DNA from: Saprospirales bacterium
GTDB lineage: Bacteria > Bacteroidota > Bacteroidia > Chitinophagales > JADIYW01
Direction: 5' to 3'
NCBI GenBank assembly: GCA_016711605.1
Contig: JADJSS010000012.1
Coordinates: 1 to 16,984 of the forward strand
Length of the DNA: 16,984 nt
Of the stretch, positions 8,170 to 15,999 are shown in pieces. The notes under the pieces were generated by a model that worked only from the letters and a program-made list of their open reading frames with translations, was not told where the DNA came from and searched no databases. The position numbers and the translations under genes are program-made. The number at the start of each line of letters is the position of its first letter. Within the stretch, counting starts at the first letter, position 1.

Positions 8170-8204
8170 TTGGATATCGCAATTTGCGACTTCCAATTTT
8201 TTTT
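8170..8204 (+). terminator. hairpin with T-tract after ssb, same palindrome type as inside the next gene
   Basis: Two 13-base arms (TTGGATATCGCAA and TTGCGACTTCCAA) around a single T pair with two mismatches and are followed by eight T (8197-8204), a terminator layout for ssb. The core TCGCAA-n-TTGCGA is shared with two palindromes inside the ORF6N gene that begins 20 bases later. The site could therefore also be an operator for that gene. Confidence 0.65.
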
Positions 8205-8224
8205 AAACAATTAAATTTTTAAAA

Positions 8225-8815
8225 ATGGATACAATAAAAGAAATTTCAGAAGAAATTGTAATAAATAAAATCTTATTCATAAGAGGCAAAAAAGTAATGT
8301 TAGATAAAGATTTAGCCGAAATGTATGGCGTGCTAACTAAGCGATTAAATGAACAAGTGAAACGTAACATAAAACGTTTTCCGTCAGATTTTATGTTTCA
8401 ACTAACCAAAGAAGAAGCAGAAAATTTGATATCGCAAAATGCGATATCATGCTCAAAAATCAAAACAAAAAACTTGAAGTCGCAAATTGCGACTTCAAGT
8501 TATGGTGGAACACGAAAGTTGCCTTACGCATTTACAGAACAAGGTGTTGCAATGCTTTCAAGTGTATTAAATAGTGATACAGCAATTGATGTGAATATTA
8601 AAATCATCAGAATATTCACTAAAATGCGCGAGTTGCTTTTAGACAATAAAGATATTTTGTTGAAGTTGGAACAATTAGAACGTAAAGTTTCTAAACAAGA
8701 TATAAAAGTAAATAAACACGAACGTGAAATGGAAATGATATTTTCTGCAATTAAAGAATTATTAAATCCAACAGCACCTAAAAGAGAACCGATTGGTTTT
8801 AAAATTGCTGATTAA
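8225..8815 (+). CDS. ORF6N-domain DNA-binding protein
   Basis: A 196-residue protein with an N-terminal ORF6N domain (phage-related KilA-N/BRO-type DNA-binding module): ILFIRGKKVMLDKDLAEMYG (16-35), LNEQVKRNIKRFPSDFMFQLT (41-61) and KLPYAFTEQGVAMLSSVLNSD (98-118). The C-terminal part (about 136-181) is a charged, heptad-like helix that may form a coiled coil. Members are widespread in Bacteroidota and phages, and their targets are largely unknown. Residues 67-75 (NLISQNAIS) and 83-91 (NLKSQIATS) form a 16-residue repeat, and both are encoded by DNA palindromes. The second copy matches the usual family wording, so the first looks like an in-frame addition of 48 bases. It shares the strand with ssb but probably has a separate transcript, given the hairpin between them. 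Confidence 0.9.
   Translation: MDTIKEISEEIVINKILFIRGKKVMLDKDLAEMYGVLTKRLNEQVKRNIKRFPSDFMFQLTKEEAENLISQNAISCSKIKTKNLKSQIATSSYGGTRKLPYAFTEQGVAMLSSVLNSDTAIDVNIKIIRIFTKMRELLLDNKDILLKLEQLERKVSKQDIKVNKHEREMEMIFSAIKELLNPTAPKREPIGFKIAD
8428..8448 (+). repeat. coding palindrome 1 in the ORF6N gene
   Basis: Perfect 9-base arms GATATCGCA / TGCGATATC around AAA. It encodes part of LISQNAIS. The GATATCGCA arm is identical to that in the hairpin at 8173-8181. Confidence 0.85.
8471..8501 (+). repeat. coding palindrome 2 in the ORF6N gene
   Basis: Perfect 15-base arms (AACTTGAAGTCGCAA and its reverse complement) around one A, 31 bases in all. It encodes NLKSQIATSS. Its centre is 48 bases, exactly 16 codons, from that of the first palindrome. 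The right arm shares TTGCGACTTC with the hairpin at 8184-8193. Confidence 0.9.
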
Positions 8816-8854
8816 TCAAAACAAAAAACGTTTTTACATGTTTATTCATTTTTG

Positions 8855-8862
8855 TACCTTTA
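8855..8862 (+). promoter_or_regulatory. candidate -7 element of folE
   Basis: TACCTTTA differs by one base from TAnnTTTG and follows a TTTTTG stretch, only a few bases before the first ATG at 8867. If it is used, the mRNA would be nearly leaderless or begin translation at the ATG at 8876. Confidence 0.3.
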
Positions 8863-8866
8863 TAAA

Positions 8867-9466
8867 ATGAATGACATGACAATACAAAATGGTTTAGTTA
8901 TTGAACCAAACAAAGAATTAGAAAATCATTACACAGATATTTTAAAATTATTAGGTGAAGATCCAACGCGTGAAGGTTTGCTAAAAACACCGGCAAGAGT
9001 TGGAAAAGCGCTGCAATTTATTACGCATGGTTATGCATTAGATCCTGTTGAAATTATACGTTCGGCAATGTTTCATGAAGATCATAACCAAATGGTTATT
9101 GTAAAAGACATTGAACTGTATTCCATGTGCGAACATCATATGTTGCCATTTTTTGGTAAAGCGCACGTTGCCTATATTCCAAACGGAACGATTACCGGTT
9201 TGAGCAAAATTGCTCGTGTGGTTGATGCATATGCTCGTCGTTTGCAGGTACAAGAACGGTTAACTGTTCAAATTCGCGATTGCATACAAGAAGCTTTAAA
9301 TCCATTAGGTGTTGCAGTTGTTATTGAAGCAAAACACATGTGCATGATGATGCGTGGAATTCAGAAACAAAATTCAGTGACGACAACTTCTGCATTTACT
9401 GGTGAATTTGAAAAACAAGCAACTCGTTCAGAATTTGTAAAGTTGATTTCTGCGAAATTATCGTAA
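8867..9466 (+). CDS. folE: GTP cyclohydrolase I
   Basis: GTP cyclohydrolase I converts GTP to 7,8-dihydroneopterin triphosphate, the first step of folate and related pterin synthesis, as a cytoplasmic zinc-dependent decamer. The family signature is complete: EDPTREGLLKTPARVGKA, the zinc and catalytic segment SMCEHHMLPFFGKAHVAYIP (Cys88, His90, His91), GLSKIARVVDAYARRLQVQE, and the second zinc Cys159 in AKHMCMMMRG. I start at ATG 8867 (MNDMTIQN) rather than the TTG at 8852, because the TTG would overlap the likely promoter and adds five residues without homology. The length of 199 residues is normal and the frame is intact. Confidence 0.97.
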   Translation: MNDMTIQNGLVIEPNKELENHYTDILKLLGEDPTREGLLKTPARVGKALQFITHGYALDPVEIIRSAMFHEDHNQMVIVKDIELYSMCEHHMLPFFGKAHVAYIPNGTITGLSKIARVVDAYARRLQVQERLTVQIRDCIQEALNPLGVAVVIEAKHMCMMMRGIQKQNSVTTTSAFTGEFEKQATRSEFVKLISAKLS

Positions 9467-9566
9467 TTCTTCATTTTTACATTAAATCGCAACATTTTAG
9501 ACTGCTTTCTGCTTCTAGTTTATTATTAAATAACATCAATAACTGTATTTTTTACAGATTCTACTG

Positions 9567-9574
9567 TATTTTTG
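9567..9574 (+). promoter_or_regulatory. weak candidate -7 element upstream of ccmE
   Basis: TATTTTTG fits TAnnTTTG, 49 bases before the ATG at 9624. It lies in the second of two ACTGTATTTTT repeats (9542-9552 and 9563-9573). No convincing -33 element is present. Confidence 0.25.
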
Positions 9575-9623
9575 ATGAGCAATTTATGTCACGATTTTGT
9601 GTCGTAAATAAAATAGTGAATTG

Positions 9624-10028
9624 ATGAAACGTACACATATTATAGCATTGGTTTTTGTAGCAATTTTGATTGGTGTTTTAACTACTATGTTAAGCAAAGG
9701 TTTTAGCAGATACGAAAGTTTTGAATCAAAATATGCAAAACAAGGAAAAGAATTTACAGTAGTTGGCTACTTAAATAAAGAAAAAGGAATTGATTACAAA
9801 CCAGAAATAAATCCAAACCAATTTTCAATGTATGTAATTGACGAACGCAAAATTGAAAAATTAGTAATTGTCAAAAAAGCTAAACCACGTGATATCGAAA
9901 AATCAGAAAAAGTAGTGGTTACTGGAAAAATGAATGGCGATGTTTTTGAAGCCAACGAAATTTTAATGAAATGTCCATCCAAATATAAAAACAGAGAGCA
10001 ACAAGCCAATAATGGACAAAGTATTTAA
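9624..10028 (+). CDS. ccmE: cytochrome c maturation heme chaperone CcmE, CXXXY type
   Basis: CcmE carries heme on the periplasmic side of the membrane and passes it to the CcmF heme lyase during cytochrome c maturation. The protein has an N-terminal membrane anchor (THIIALVFVAILIGVLTTML) and an OB-fold body with FTVVGYLNKEKG and VVVTGKMNGDVFEANEILMKC. The heme-binding site is Cys117-Pro-Ser-Lys-Tyr121, so this is the CXXXY variant and not the classic HXXXY form of E. coli. CXXXY proteins are known from archaea and some sulfate reducers and go with a modified System I. I start at ATG 9624; a TTG directly before it is less likely. It precedes ccmF by 88 bases on the same strand, which fits a shared function and probably a shared transcript. 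Confidence 0.87.
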   Translation: MKRTHIIALVFVAILIGVLTTMLSKGFSRYESFESKYAKQGKEFTVVGYLNKEKGIDYKPEINPNQFSMYVIDERKIEKLVIVKKAKPRDIEKSEKVVVTGKMNGDVFEANEILMKCPSKYKNREQQANNGQSI

Positions 10029-10082
10029 TTTGAAACTGCTGACAAAATATAATTTTACGTCTCCAATACCTTATAAAAAAAT

Positions 10083-10113
10083 CTCACGACTCACGACTAT
10101 CTAACTCACGACT
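10083..10113 (+). repeat. CTCACGA heptamer repeat before the ccmF start
   Basis: CTCACGACT occurs at 10083-10091, 10090-10098 and 10105-10113, so the unit CTCACGA is phased at 7 bases with one 8-base degenerate unit (CTATCTAA) between copies 2 and 3. The ATG of ccmF follows 4 bases after the last copy. Function unknown. Confidence 0.85.
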
Positions 10114-10116
10114 ATA

Positions 10117-12533
10117 ATGAACATTCACGCAATCGGACAAAATATGCTTTATGGAAAAGTCGGTCACTTTTTTATAATTGTTGCTTTCGTTACTTCTTTA
10201 GCAGCTTGTCTATCTTACTTATTTGCAACACTGAACCGAGAAAAACAAGTTCAATCTTTTGCTTGGATAAATTTTGCACGAAAATTATTCATTCTTCACG
10301 CAGTTGCAGTTGTTGGAATCGTTGCTATGTTGCTATTGGTTATTCACCAACATTATTTTGAGTACAAATATGTTTGGGAACACACATCACGATCTTTACC
10401 AACTTATTACCAGTTTTCAGCCATGTGGAGCGGCCAAGAAGGCAGCACCTTACTTTGGATGTTTTGGCATGCAGTGTTAGGTGTCGTATTAATTTTTAAA
10501 GCAAGAGAATGGGAAAGTCCAGTACTTACTATTGTTGCATTAGCACAAGTGATGCTCGGTTCAATGCTATTAGGCATTTATATTTTTCATTATAAACTCG
10601 GAAGTAGTCCATTCGCCTTAATGCGCGACACAATGGATATTCCAGTTTTCAAAATGAATCCAGATTGGGTTGCTGAAGACGGAACTGGTTTAAATCCATC
10701 CTTGCAAAACTATTGGATGGTGATTCATCCACCAACTTTATTTTTGGGATTTGCTGCATGTACTGTTCCAGCAGCATTTGCTATTGCATCGCTTTGGGTT
10801 CGTGAATATAAAACTTGGGTGAAAGCAGTGTTGCCATGGAGTTTATTTGCATTGATGATATTAGGAACTGGCATTTTAATGGGTGGCGCTTGGGCCTACG
10901 AAGCGTTAAGTTTCGGTGGCTTCTGGGCTTGGGATCCTGTTGAAAATGCATCGTTAGTGCCATGGTTATTATTGGCAGCAGCAATACATGTTTTAATGGC
11001 TTACAAACATTCTGGTTATTCTTTGCATGCAACGTACATCTTTTTTATTGGTTGTTTTTTGTTGATTTTATATTCTTCTTTCTTAACAAAAAGTGGAATT
11101 TTAGGCGATGCGTCTGTACATTCTTTTACCGATTTAGGCATGAGTGGACAGTTAATTGCGTGCATAGTAGTATTTTTAGTGCCATCAGTAATTTTATTAA
11201 TTCTAAGAATAAAACAAAACGAAATTCCATCAAAACCAGAAGAAGAAAAATTGAGCTCTAGAGAATTTTGGTTGTTTATTGGCTCACTTATTTTTGTTTT
11301 TGCTGCTATGCATATTATTGTGATAACTTCATTTCCAGTTATCAATAAAATATTTCATACTAAATTTGCACCACCATCTGATATAAAAAGTCATTATAAC
11401 AATATTCAAATTTGGATGGCTGCATTAGTTGCTCTTGGTGCTGCATGTACACAATTTTTTAAGTATAAAAATTCAAATGTTAATGTTGTTTTTAAAAGAT
11501 TAGCTATTGCCTTTGTAGCAGCAATTTTAATCTCTTTAGCATTCATCATTCCTTTTAAATTATATCGTGTTGATTATGTATTGTTAATGGTGTTTAGCGT
11601 ATTTGCTATTCTTTCAAACACACAATTTATTTTTCAGGTTTTAAAAGGAAACATAAAATTAAGTGGCGGCTCTATTTCGCATATTGGTTTCGCAGTGATG
11701 TTGGTTGGTATTTTAATTTCGCAAGGTAAACAAGAAGTATTGTCTATCAATCAGTTTGGAATTGATTATGGAAAAGGTTTTACTACAAAAGAAAGCGCTG
11801 AAAATGTGTTGTTGTATCAAAATGAACCAATCAATATGTCTAATTATCGCGTAACATATTTAGGCGATTCGTTTACAACACGCAATATTTATTTTAATGT
11901 TCGATATGATGAATTAGATAAAAAAGGAAACATCGTCAATACATTTACGTTGCATCCAAATATTTTGATGAACAGCAAAATGGGAAACAATCCTGTACCA
12001 TCAACATTGAAAACCTTGTCGTCTGATTTATATACACACATAACTGCAACACCTTTAAAAGATGATGGTTCGCAGTCTGATTCTATTGTTCAGGAAACAT
12101 ACACAGTTAAACTTGGCGACACTATTCCTGCATCACGTTGTATTGTCGTTTTAGATGAAATTGATCCAGATGCACCAATTAAAGGTTTTCAAAAACAACC
12201 AAAAGATATTGCAATAGGTGCGAAGCTGAAATTTATTTCGCTTGATACTTCATATTATATTGAACCAGTTTATTTAGTTCACGAAGTTGTGGCAACTAGT
12301 ATTCCAGCTAGAGTGGAAAAAAATAATGTTAGTTTTTCTATCATAAAAATTCTTCCAGAAGAAAATAAAATGCAAATATTGGTAGAACAAAAATTGAATA
12401 AGTTTATCATTATGAAAGCTATTAAATTTCCATTCATCAATATTTTGTGGCTTGGTTGTTTTATTATGGTTTTTGAATATTGTTGAGTATGTTGCGTAGA
12501 AAGAAAGAAATATTCATTAGTGTAAATCAATAA
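10117..12533 (+). CDS. ccmF: cytochrome c heme lyase CcmF (CcsA/CcmF family), C-terminus frameshifted
   Basis: This large polytopic inner-membrane protein attaches heme to apocytochromes c. It has many hydrophobic segments and the family hallmarks: His204 in WMVIHPPTLFLGF and the heme-handling WWD-type motif GFWAWDPVENASLVPWLL (about residues 268-285). A soluble periplasmic section follows at roughly residues 560-760, and then a last membrane helix (FPFINILWLGCFIMVF). The open frame stops at 12486 after MVFEYC. Adding one G to the sequence TTTTTGAATA near 12471 restores MVFGILLSMLRRKKE and runs to TAA at 12531-12533, a normal basic C-terminal tail, so I extend the gene. ccmE lies directly upstream; other ccm genes are not in the window. 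A heptamer repeat separates it from ccmE. Confidence 0.93.
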
Positions 12534-12624
12534 AAATAAATTTTTGTTTATTTGGATATTCTATGTGCGCCAAAAAAAAAAATAGAAACACATAAAAATA
12601 AAATTGCTGTAAATTCATAAAACG

Positions 12625-13410
12625 TTGCATAGTTCTATCAAAAAAATAAGTTTTATAGGTTCAGGAAATGTTGCAACACATTTAGCCAAAGCTTTTTCTA
12701 AAAAAGGAATAACGGTTACGCAAATTTATAGTCAAACTTGTGACAATTCAGAAACCTTAGCATGGCAATCCAACTCTAAATATATTTGTGATTTAGAAGA
12801 ACTAGACTTAAATGTTGACTTACTTATTTTTGCTGTAAAAGATGATGTAATTAAAGAATTAGCATCCAAAATTTTAGCAAAAAATCCTACAATAAAAGTC
12901 GTGCATACTTCTGGTTCTGTTGGTTTGGATGTTTTTGGAGATGCGCAAAATTGTGGAATTTTTTATCCATTGCAATCATTTTCTAAAACAAAAAAAATAG
13001 CCATCGATGAAGTTCCTTTTTTAATTACATCTAACAATATTGAATTAAAAAATGAGTTGATATCTTTTGCAAAAATCATTAGTAATAAAGTTTATGAATA
13101 CACGGACGAACAGCGCAAACACCTTCATATTGCTGCAGTTTTTGTCAATAATTTCTCCAATCATTTGTTTGCATTAGCACAAGATTATTGCGAAAAACAT
13201 CAGTTAGATTATCAGTTATTGATGCCTTTGATTCATGAAACCATAACTAAAATTGATACCATTTTACCAAAAGATGCGCAAACCGGACCAGCCAAAAGAA
13301 ATGATACTGATATAATAGATAAGCATCTTACTGTTTTAAAAAATGAAGATGATAAATTATTTGAAATCTATAAAATGCTAACAGATTCAATACTTCAAAT
13401 GTATAGATAG
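12625..13410 (+). CDS. Rossmann-like / DUF2520 domain protein
   Basis: A 261-residue protein with an N-terminal nucleotide-binding fold (ISFIGSGNVATHLAKAFSKKG; GxGNVA at 12-17) and the segment VVHTSGSVGLDVF, as in NADP-dependent oxidoreductases. It is followed by a helical DUF2520 domain (HIAAVFVNNFSNHLFALAQDYC, then MPLIHETITK and TGPAKRNDTDIIDKHL). The combination is common in Bacteroidota; the substrate is unknown and it may be a dehydrogenase-like enzyme. The only start available in frame is TTG at 12625, since an in-frame TAA sits 15 bases upstream. An ATG lost to sequencing error is possible. It is encoded between ccmF and mutS2 on the same strand. Confidence 0.88.
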   Translation: MHSSIKKISFIGSGNVATHLAKAFSKKGITVTQIYSQTCDNSETLAWQSNSKYICDLEELDLNVDLLIFAVKDDVIKELASKILAKNPTIKVVHTSGSVGLDVFGDAQNCGIFYPLQSFSKTKKIAIDEVPFLITSNNIELKNELISFAKIISNKVYEYTDEQRKHLHIAAVFVNNFSNHLFALAQDYCEKHQLDYQLLMPLIHETITKIDTILPKDAQTGPAKRNDTDIIDKHLTVLKNEDDKLFEIYKMLTDSILQMYR

Positions 13411-13430
13411 GAATTTTTAATTTAGAAACT

Positions 13431-13463
13431 ACTTATCACTTATTACATATAACTTATAACTTC
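13431..13463 (+). repeat. ACTTATA heptamer repeat before the mutS2 start
   Basis: The block reads as consecutive 7-base units ACTTATC, ACTTATT, ACATATA, ACTTATA, then a partial ACTTC, ending immediately before the mutS2 ATG at 13465. It belongs to the same degenerate family as the blocks at 66-109 and 491-518. Confidence 0.85.
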
Positions 13464-13464
13464 A

Positions 13465-15849
13465 ATGAATATTCATCCAAAACATGCATTGCAAAAACTT
13501 GATTTTCCTTTTATTTTAAATGAACTGGAAAATTTATGTGCTGGAACTTTAGGCAAGAATTTAATTCAACAGCAAAGTTTTATTATTGATGTTGATGTGT
13601 TGAATAACGAACTTCATTTTGTAAATGAAAGTAAAGAAATTATCGAGAATGATGCACAATTGCCACAATTTGGTTTTAATGAATTACCGTTTTTAAATAA
13701 ACTTAAAATTGATAATTATTATTTGACGGAAAAAGAATTGGTTGAATTGTATTATACATTGACAGCAGTTGCAGAAGTGTTTCGCTTTTTTACTCCAAAA
13801 GCACGGCAACAATTATATCCGTTTTTGTCAGCAAAAATTTCAAATTATAATTTAGAATTAGGTTTGATTCAATCTATTTCAAAGATTATTGACGTAGATA
13901 AAGAAATTGTAAAAGAAAATGCAACGCCAACTTTATCTAAAATCAGAAAAGAAATTCATCAACAAATTCAAGAAATTAATTCGGTTTTCCGTAGTGTTGT
14001 TAACAAGCATAAGCAAGCCAATTTTTTAATGGATACCGAAGAAACCATTCGCGATGGTCGACGTGTGTTAGCAGTAAAAGCTGAGTATAAGCGTAGCATT
14101 AAAGGAATGATTGTAGATGAAAGTGAAAACGGAAATATCACGTTTATTGAACCAAACGAAACCGTATTTTTAAATAATGAATTGGTTGAATTATATTTAG
14201 ATGAACGCAAAGAAATTCATAAAATATTAATTGATTTAACTTCTAGAATTCAACCACAAAAAGAAAATATCGATGCATTACAAACGTTAATGAGCGAACT
14301 TGATGTTATTCGAGCGAAAGCATATTTTGCTATCAATTATAAATGTTCGATGCCAGAAATTTCTAAAACACCTAAAATTTATTTGCGTGAATTTGTGCAT
14401 CCAATTTTATTGCATCATCATAAAAAACAAAATAAACCAATCATTGATAATACAATTTTATTAGATGAAAATGACAGAGTGATGGTTATTTCCGGTCCAA
14501 ACGCTGGTGGCAAATCTATTGTTTTAAAATCTGTAGGATTGATACAATTGATGTTTCAATTTGGCATGTTAATTCCTGCAAAAGCAAATTCTACAATGTC
14601 GGTTTTTGAAAATTTATTTGTTGATATTGGTGACGAACAATCTATCGAAAATGATTTGAGTACGTACAGTTCGCATTTGTCAAATATGAACTATTTTTTG
14701 CAATACGCAAACACGAAAACATTAGTATTAATTGATGAAATGGGTATGGGCACCGATCCTGCTTTAGGTGGTGCAATGGCTGAATCTATTTTAGAGAATT
14801 TGCATCAGAAGAAGATAACTGGTGTCATTACAACGCATTTCAATAACTTAAAAATTTATGCAGCACAAACTGAAAACATGCAAAGTGCAGCGATGGCATT
14901 TGATACCAAAAATTTAAAACCGTTATATCAGTTACAGATTGGACAACCAGGAAGTTCTTTCACATTTGAAATTGCAAAGAAGTCTGGACTGTCAGAAAAT
15001 ATCATAAAAAATGCAGTTAATAAAACTGGTGAAAATAAAAAAGCACTGGATGATGTATTAGGCGATATTCAAGCGGAAAAACAATTTATAAAAGGTATTC
15101 GCAAAAACGTACAAGTCAAAGAAACGCAATTGCAAGATTTGACAAAAAGTTATCAGCAATTAAATAAAGAATTAGAAAAAGAAAAGAAGCGTTTACTAAA
15201 GCAATACGAAGCGCGTTTGTTAGATAGATTTAATGACCAGAGCCGCAACCTGGAAAATGAAATGCGCATTTGGAAAGAAGCCAAAAATAATAAAGAAAAA
15301 TTTTTAGAAGTACGAAATTATATTGATGACAACAGAGCTCAAATTGAAAAAAAATTAGACGATACTACTTCTTTTTCAGACGACTCAAAGTCGTCCGAAA
15401 AATTAAAAATTGGTTCTAAAGTAAAATTAGAAGAAGGCACAGAAATAGGTGAAATCATTGATATAAAAAACAATACAGCAACGGTTACTTTTGGAAATAT
15501 GCAAACTAAAGTAAAATTAAACAACTTAATTTTAGCTAATGAAAAAACTAAAACTGTTTCGAAACAAAATCAATATTCGTCCAAAATAATTTTAGAAAAA
15601 GCTGAGTTTGATTATAACTTAGATTTGCGTGGTTTAATGAAAGACGAAGCCATCATTGCACTCGATAATTTCATGGATAAAGTCATCATGTATGGAATGC
15701 ATAAAATTAAAATTCTGCACGGACGCGGAACCGGTGCCATCAAGCAAGTGGTGCAAAATTACCTGAAAAACTATCCGCATGTAAAGGAATACAAATACGA
15801 AAGCGATCAGTTTGGTGGTGATGGTGTTACATTGGTTGAAATGAAATAG
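13465..15849 (+). CDS. mutS2: MutS2 family ATPase/endonuclease with Smr domain
   Basis: MutS2 is a MutS relative without the mismatch-recognition domain. It is linked to limiting recombination and, in some bacteria, to rescue of collided ribosomes. The 794-residue protein has the lever/clamp region (about 1-300), Walker A GPNAGGKS (344-351), Walker B LIDEMGMGTDP (Asp424-Glu425) and STHF-like TTHFNNL after it. A long charged coiled coil (about 520-630) and a linker follow. A KOW-like segment (KIGSKVKLEEGTEIGEII) comes before the C-terminal Smr nuclease domain, which has LDLRG (719-723) and HGRGTG (752-757). The frame is intact and the length typical. A coding hairpin lies in the linker (15372-15402). 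Confidence 0.96.
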   Translation: MNIHPKHALQKLDFPFILNELENLCAGTLGKNLIQQQSFIIDVDVLNNELHFVNESKEIIENDAQLPQFGFNELPFLNKLKIDNYYLTEKELVELYYTLTAVAEVFRFFTPKARQQLYPFLSAKISNYNLELGLIQSISKIIDVDKEIVKENATPTLSKIRKEIHQQIQEINSVFRSVVNKHKQANFLMDTEETIRDGRRVLAVKAEYKRSIKGMIVDESENGNITFIEPNETVFLNNELVELYLDERKEIHKILIDLTSRIQPQKENIDALQTLMSELDVIRAKAYFAINYKCSMPEISKTPKIYLREFVHPILLHHHKKQNKPIIDNTILLDENDRVMVISGPNAGGKSIVLKSVGLIQLMFQFGMLIPAKANSTMSVFENLFVDIGDEQSIENDLSTYSSHLSNMNYFLQYANTKTLVLIDEMGMGTDPALGGAMAESILENLHQKKITGVITTHFNNLKIYAAQTENMQSAAMAFDTKNLKPLYQLQIGQPGSSFTFEIAKKSGLSENIIKNAVNKTGENKKALDDVLGDIQAEKQFIKGIRKNVQVKETQLQDLTKSYQQLNKELEKEKKRLLKQYEARLLDRFNDQSRNLENEMRIWKEAKNNKEKFLEVRNYIDDNRAQIEKKLDDTTSFSDDSKSSEKLKIGSKVKLEEGTEIGEIIDIKNNTATVTFGNMQTKVKLNNLILANEKTKTVSKQNQYSSKIILEKAEFDYNLDLRGLMKDEAIIALDNFMDKVIMYGMHKIKILHGRGTGAIKQVVQNYLKNYPHVKEYKYESDQFGGDGVTLVEMK
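15372..15402 (+). repeat. hairpin-forming palindrome inside the mutS2 linker
   Basis: Arms of 14 bases (TTTTTCAGACGACT and AGTCGTCCGAAAAA) pair with one G-T mismatch around a CAA loop. It encodes about residues 636-646 (SFSDDSKSSEK), a low-complexity acidic/serine linker between the coiled coil and the KOW/Smr part. The arms and loop resemble a stand-alone terminator-like hairpin but lie within the reading frame. Confidence 0.8.
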
Positions 15850-15999
15850 TTGTATCTATTTATGTAGATTTATTATGTTTTTAATTAAGAGTTATAAAAT
15901 AGCTTTACTTTTTAGTTAATAATAATTCGTTTTTCTCTTTTTTTTATAAAATTCTCAAAAAATATTCTTATCATGTATTACGATAATTGAAACAAACGA

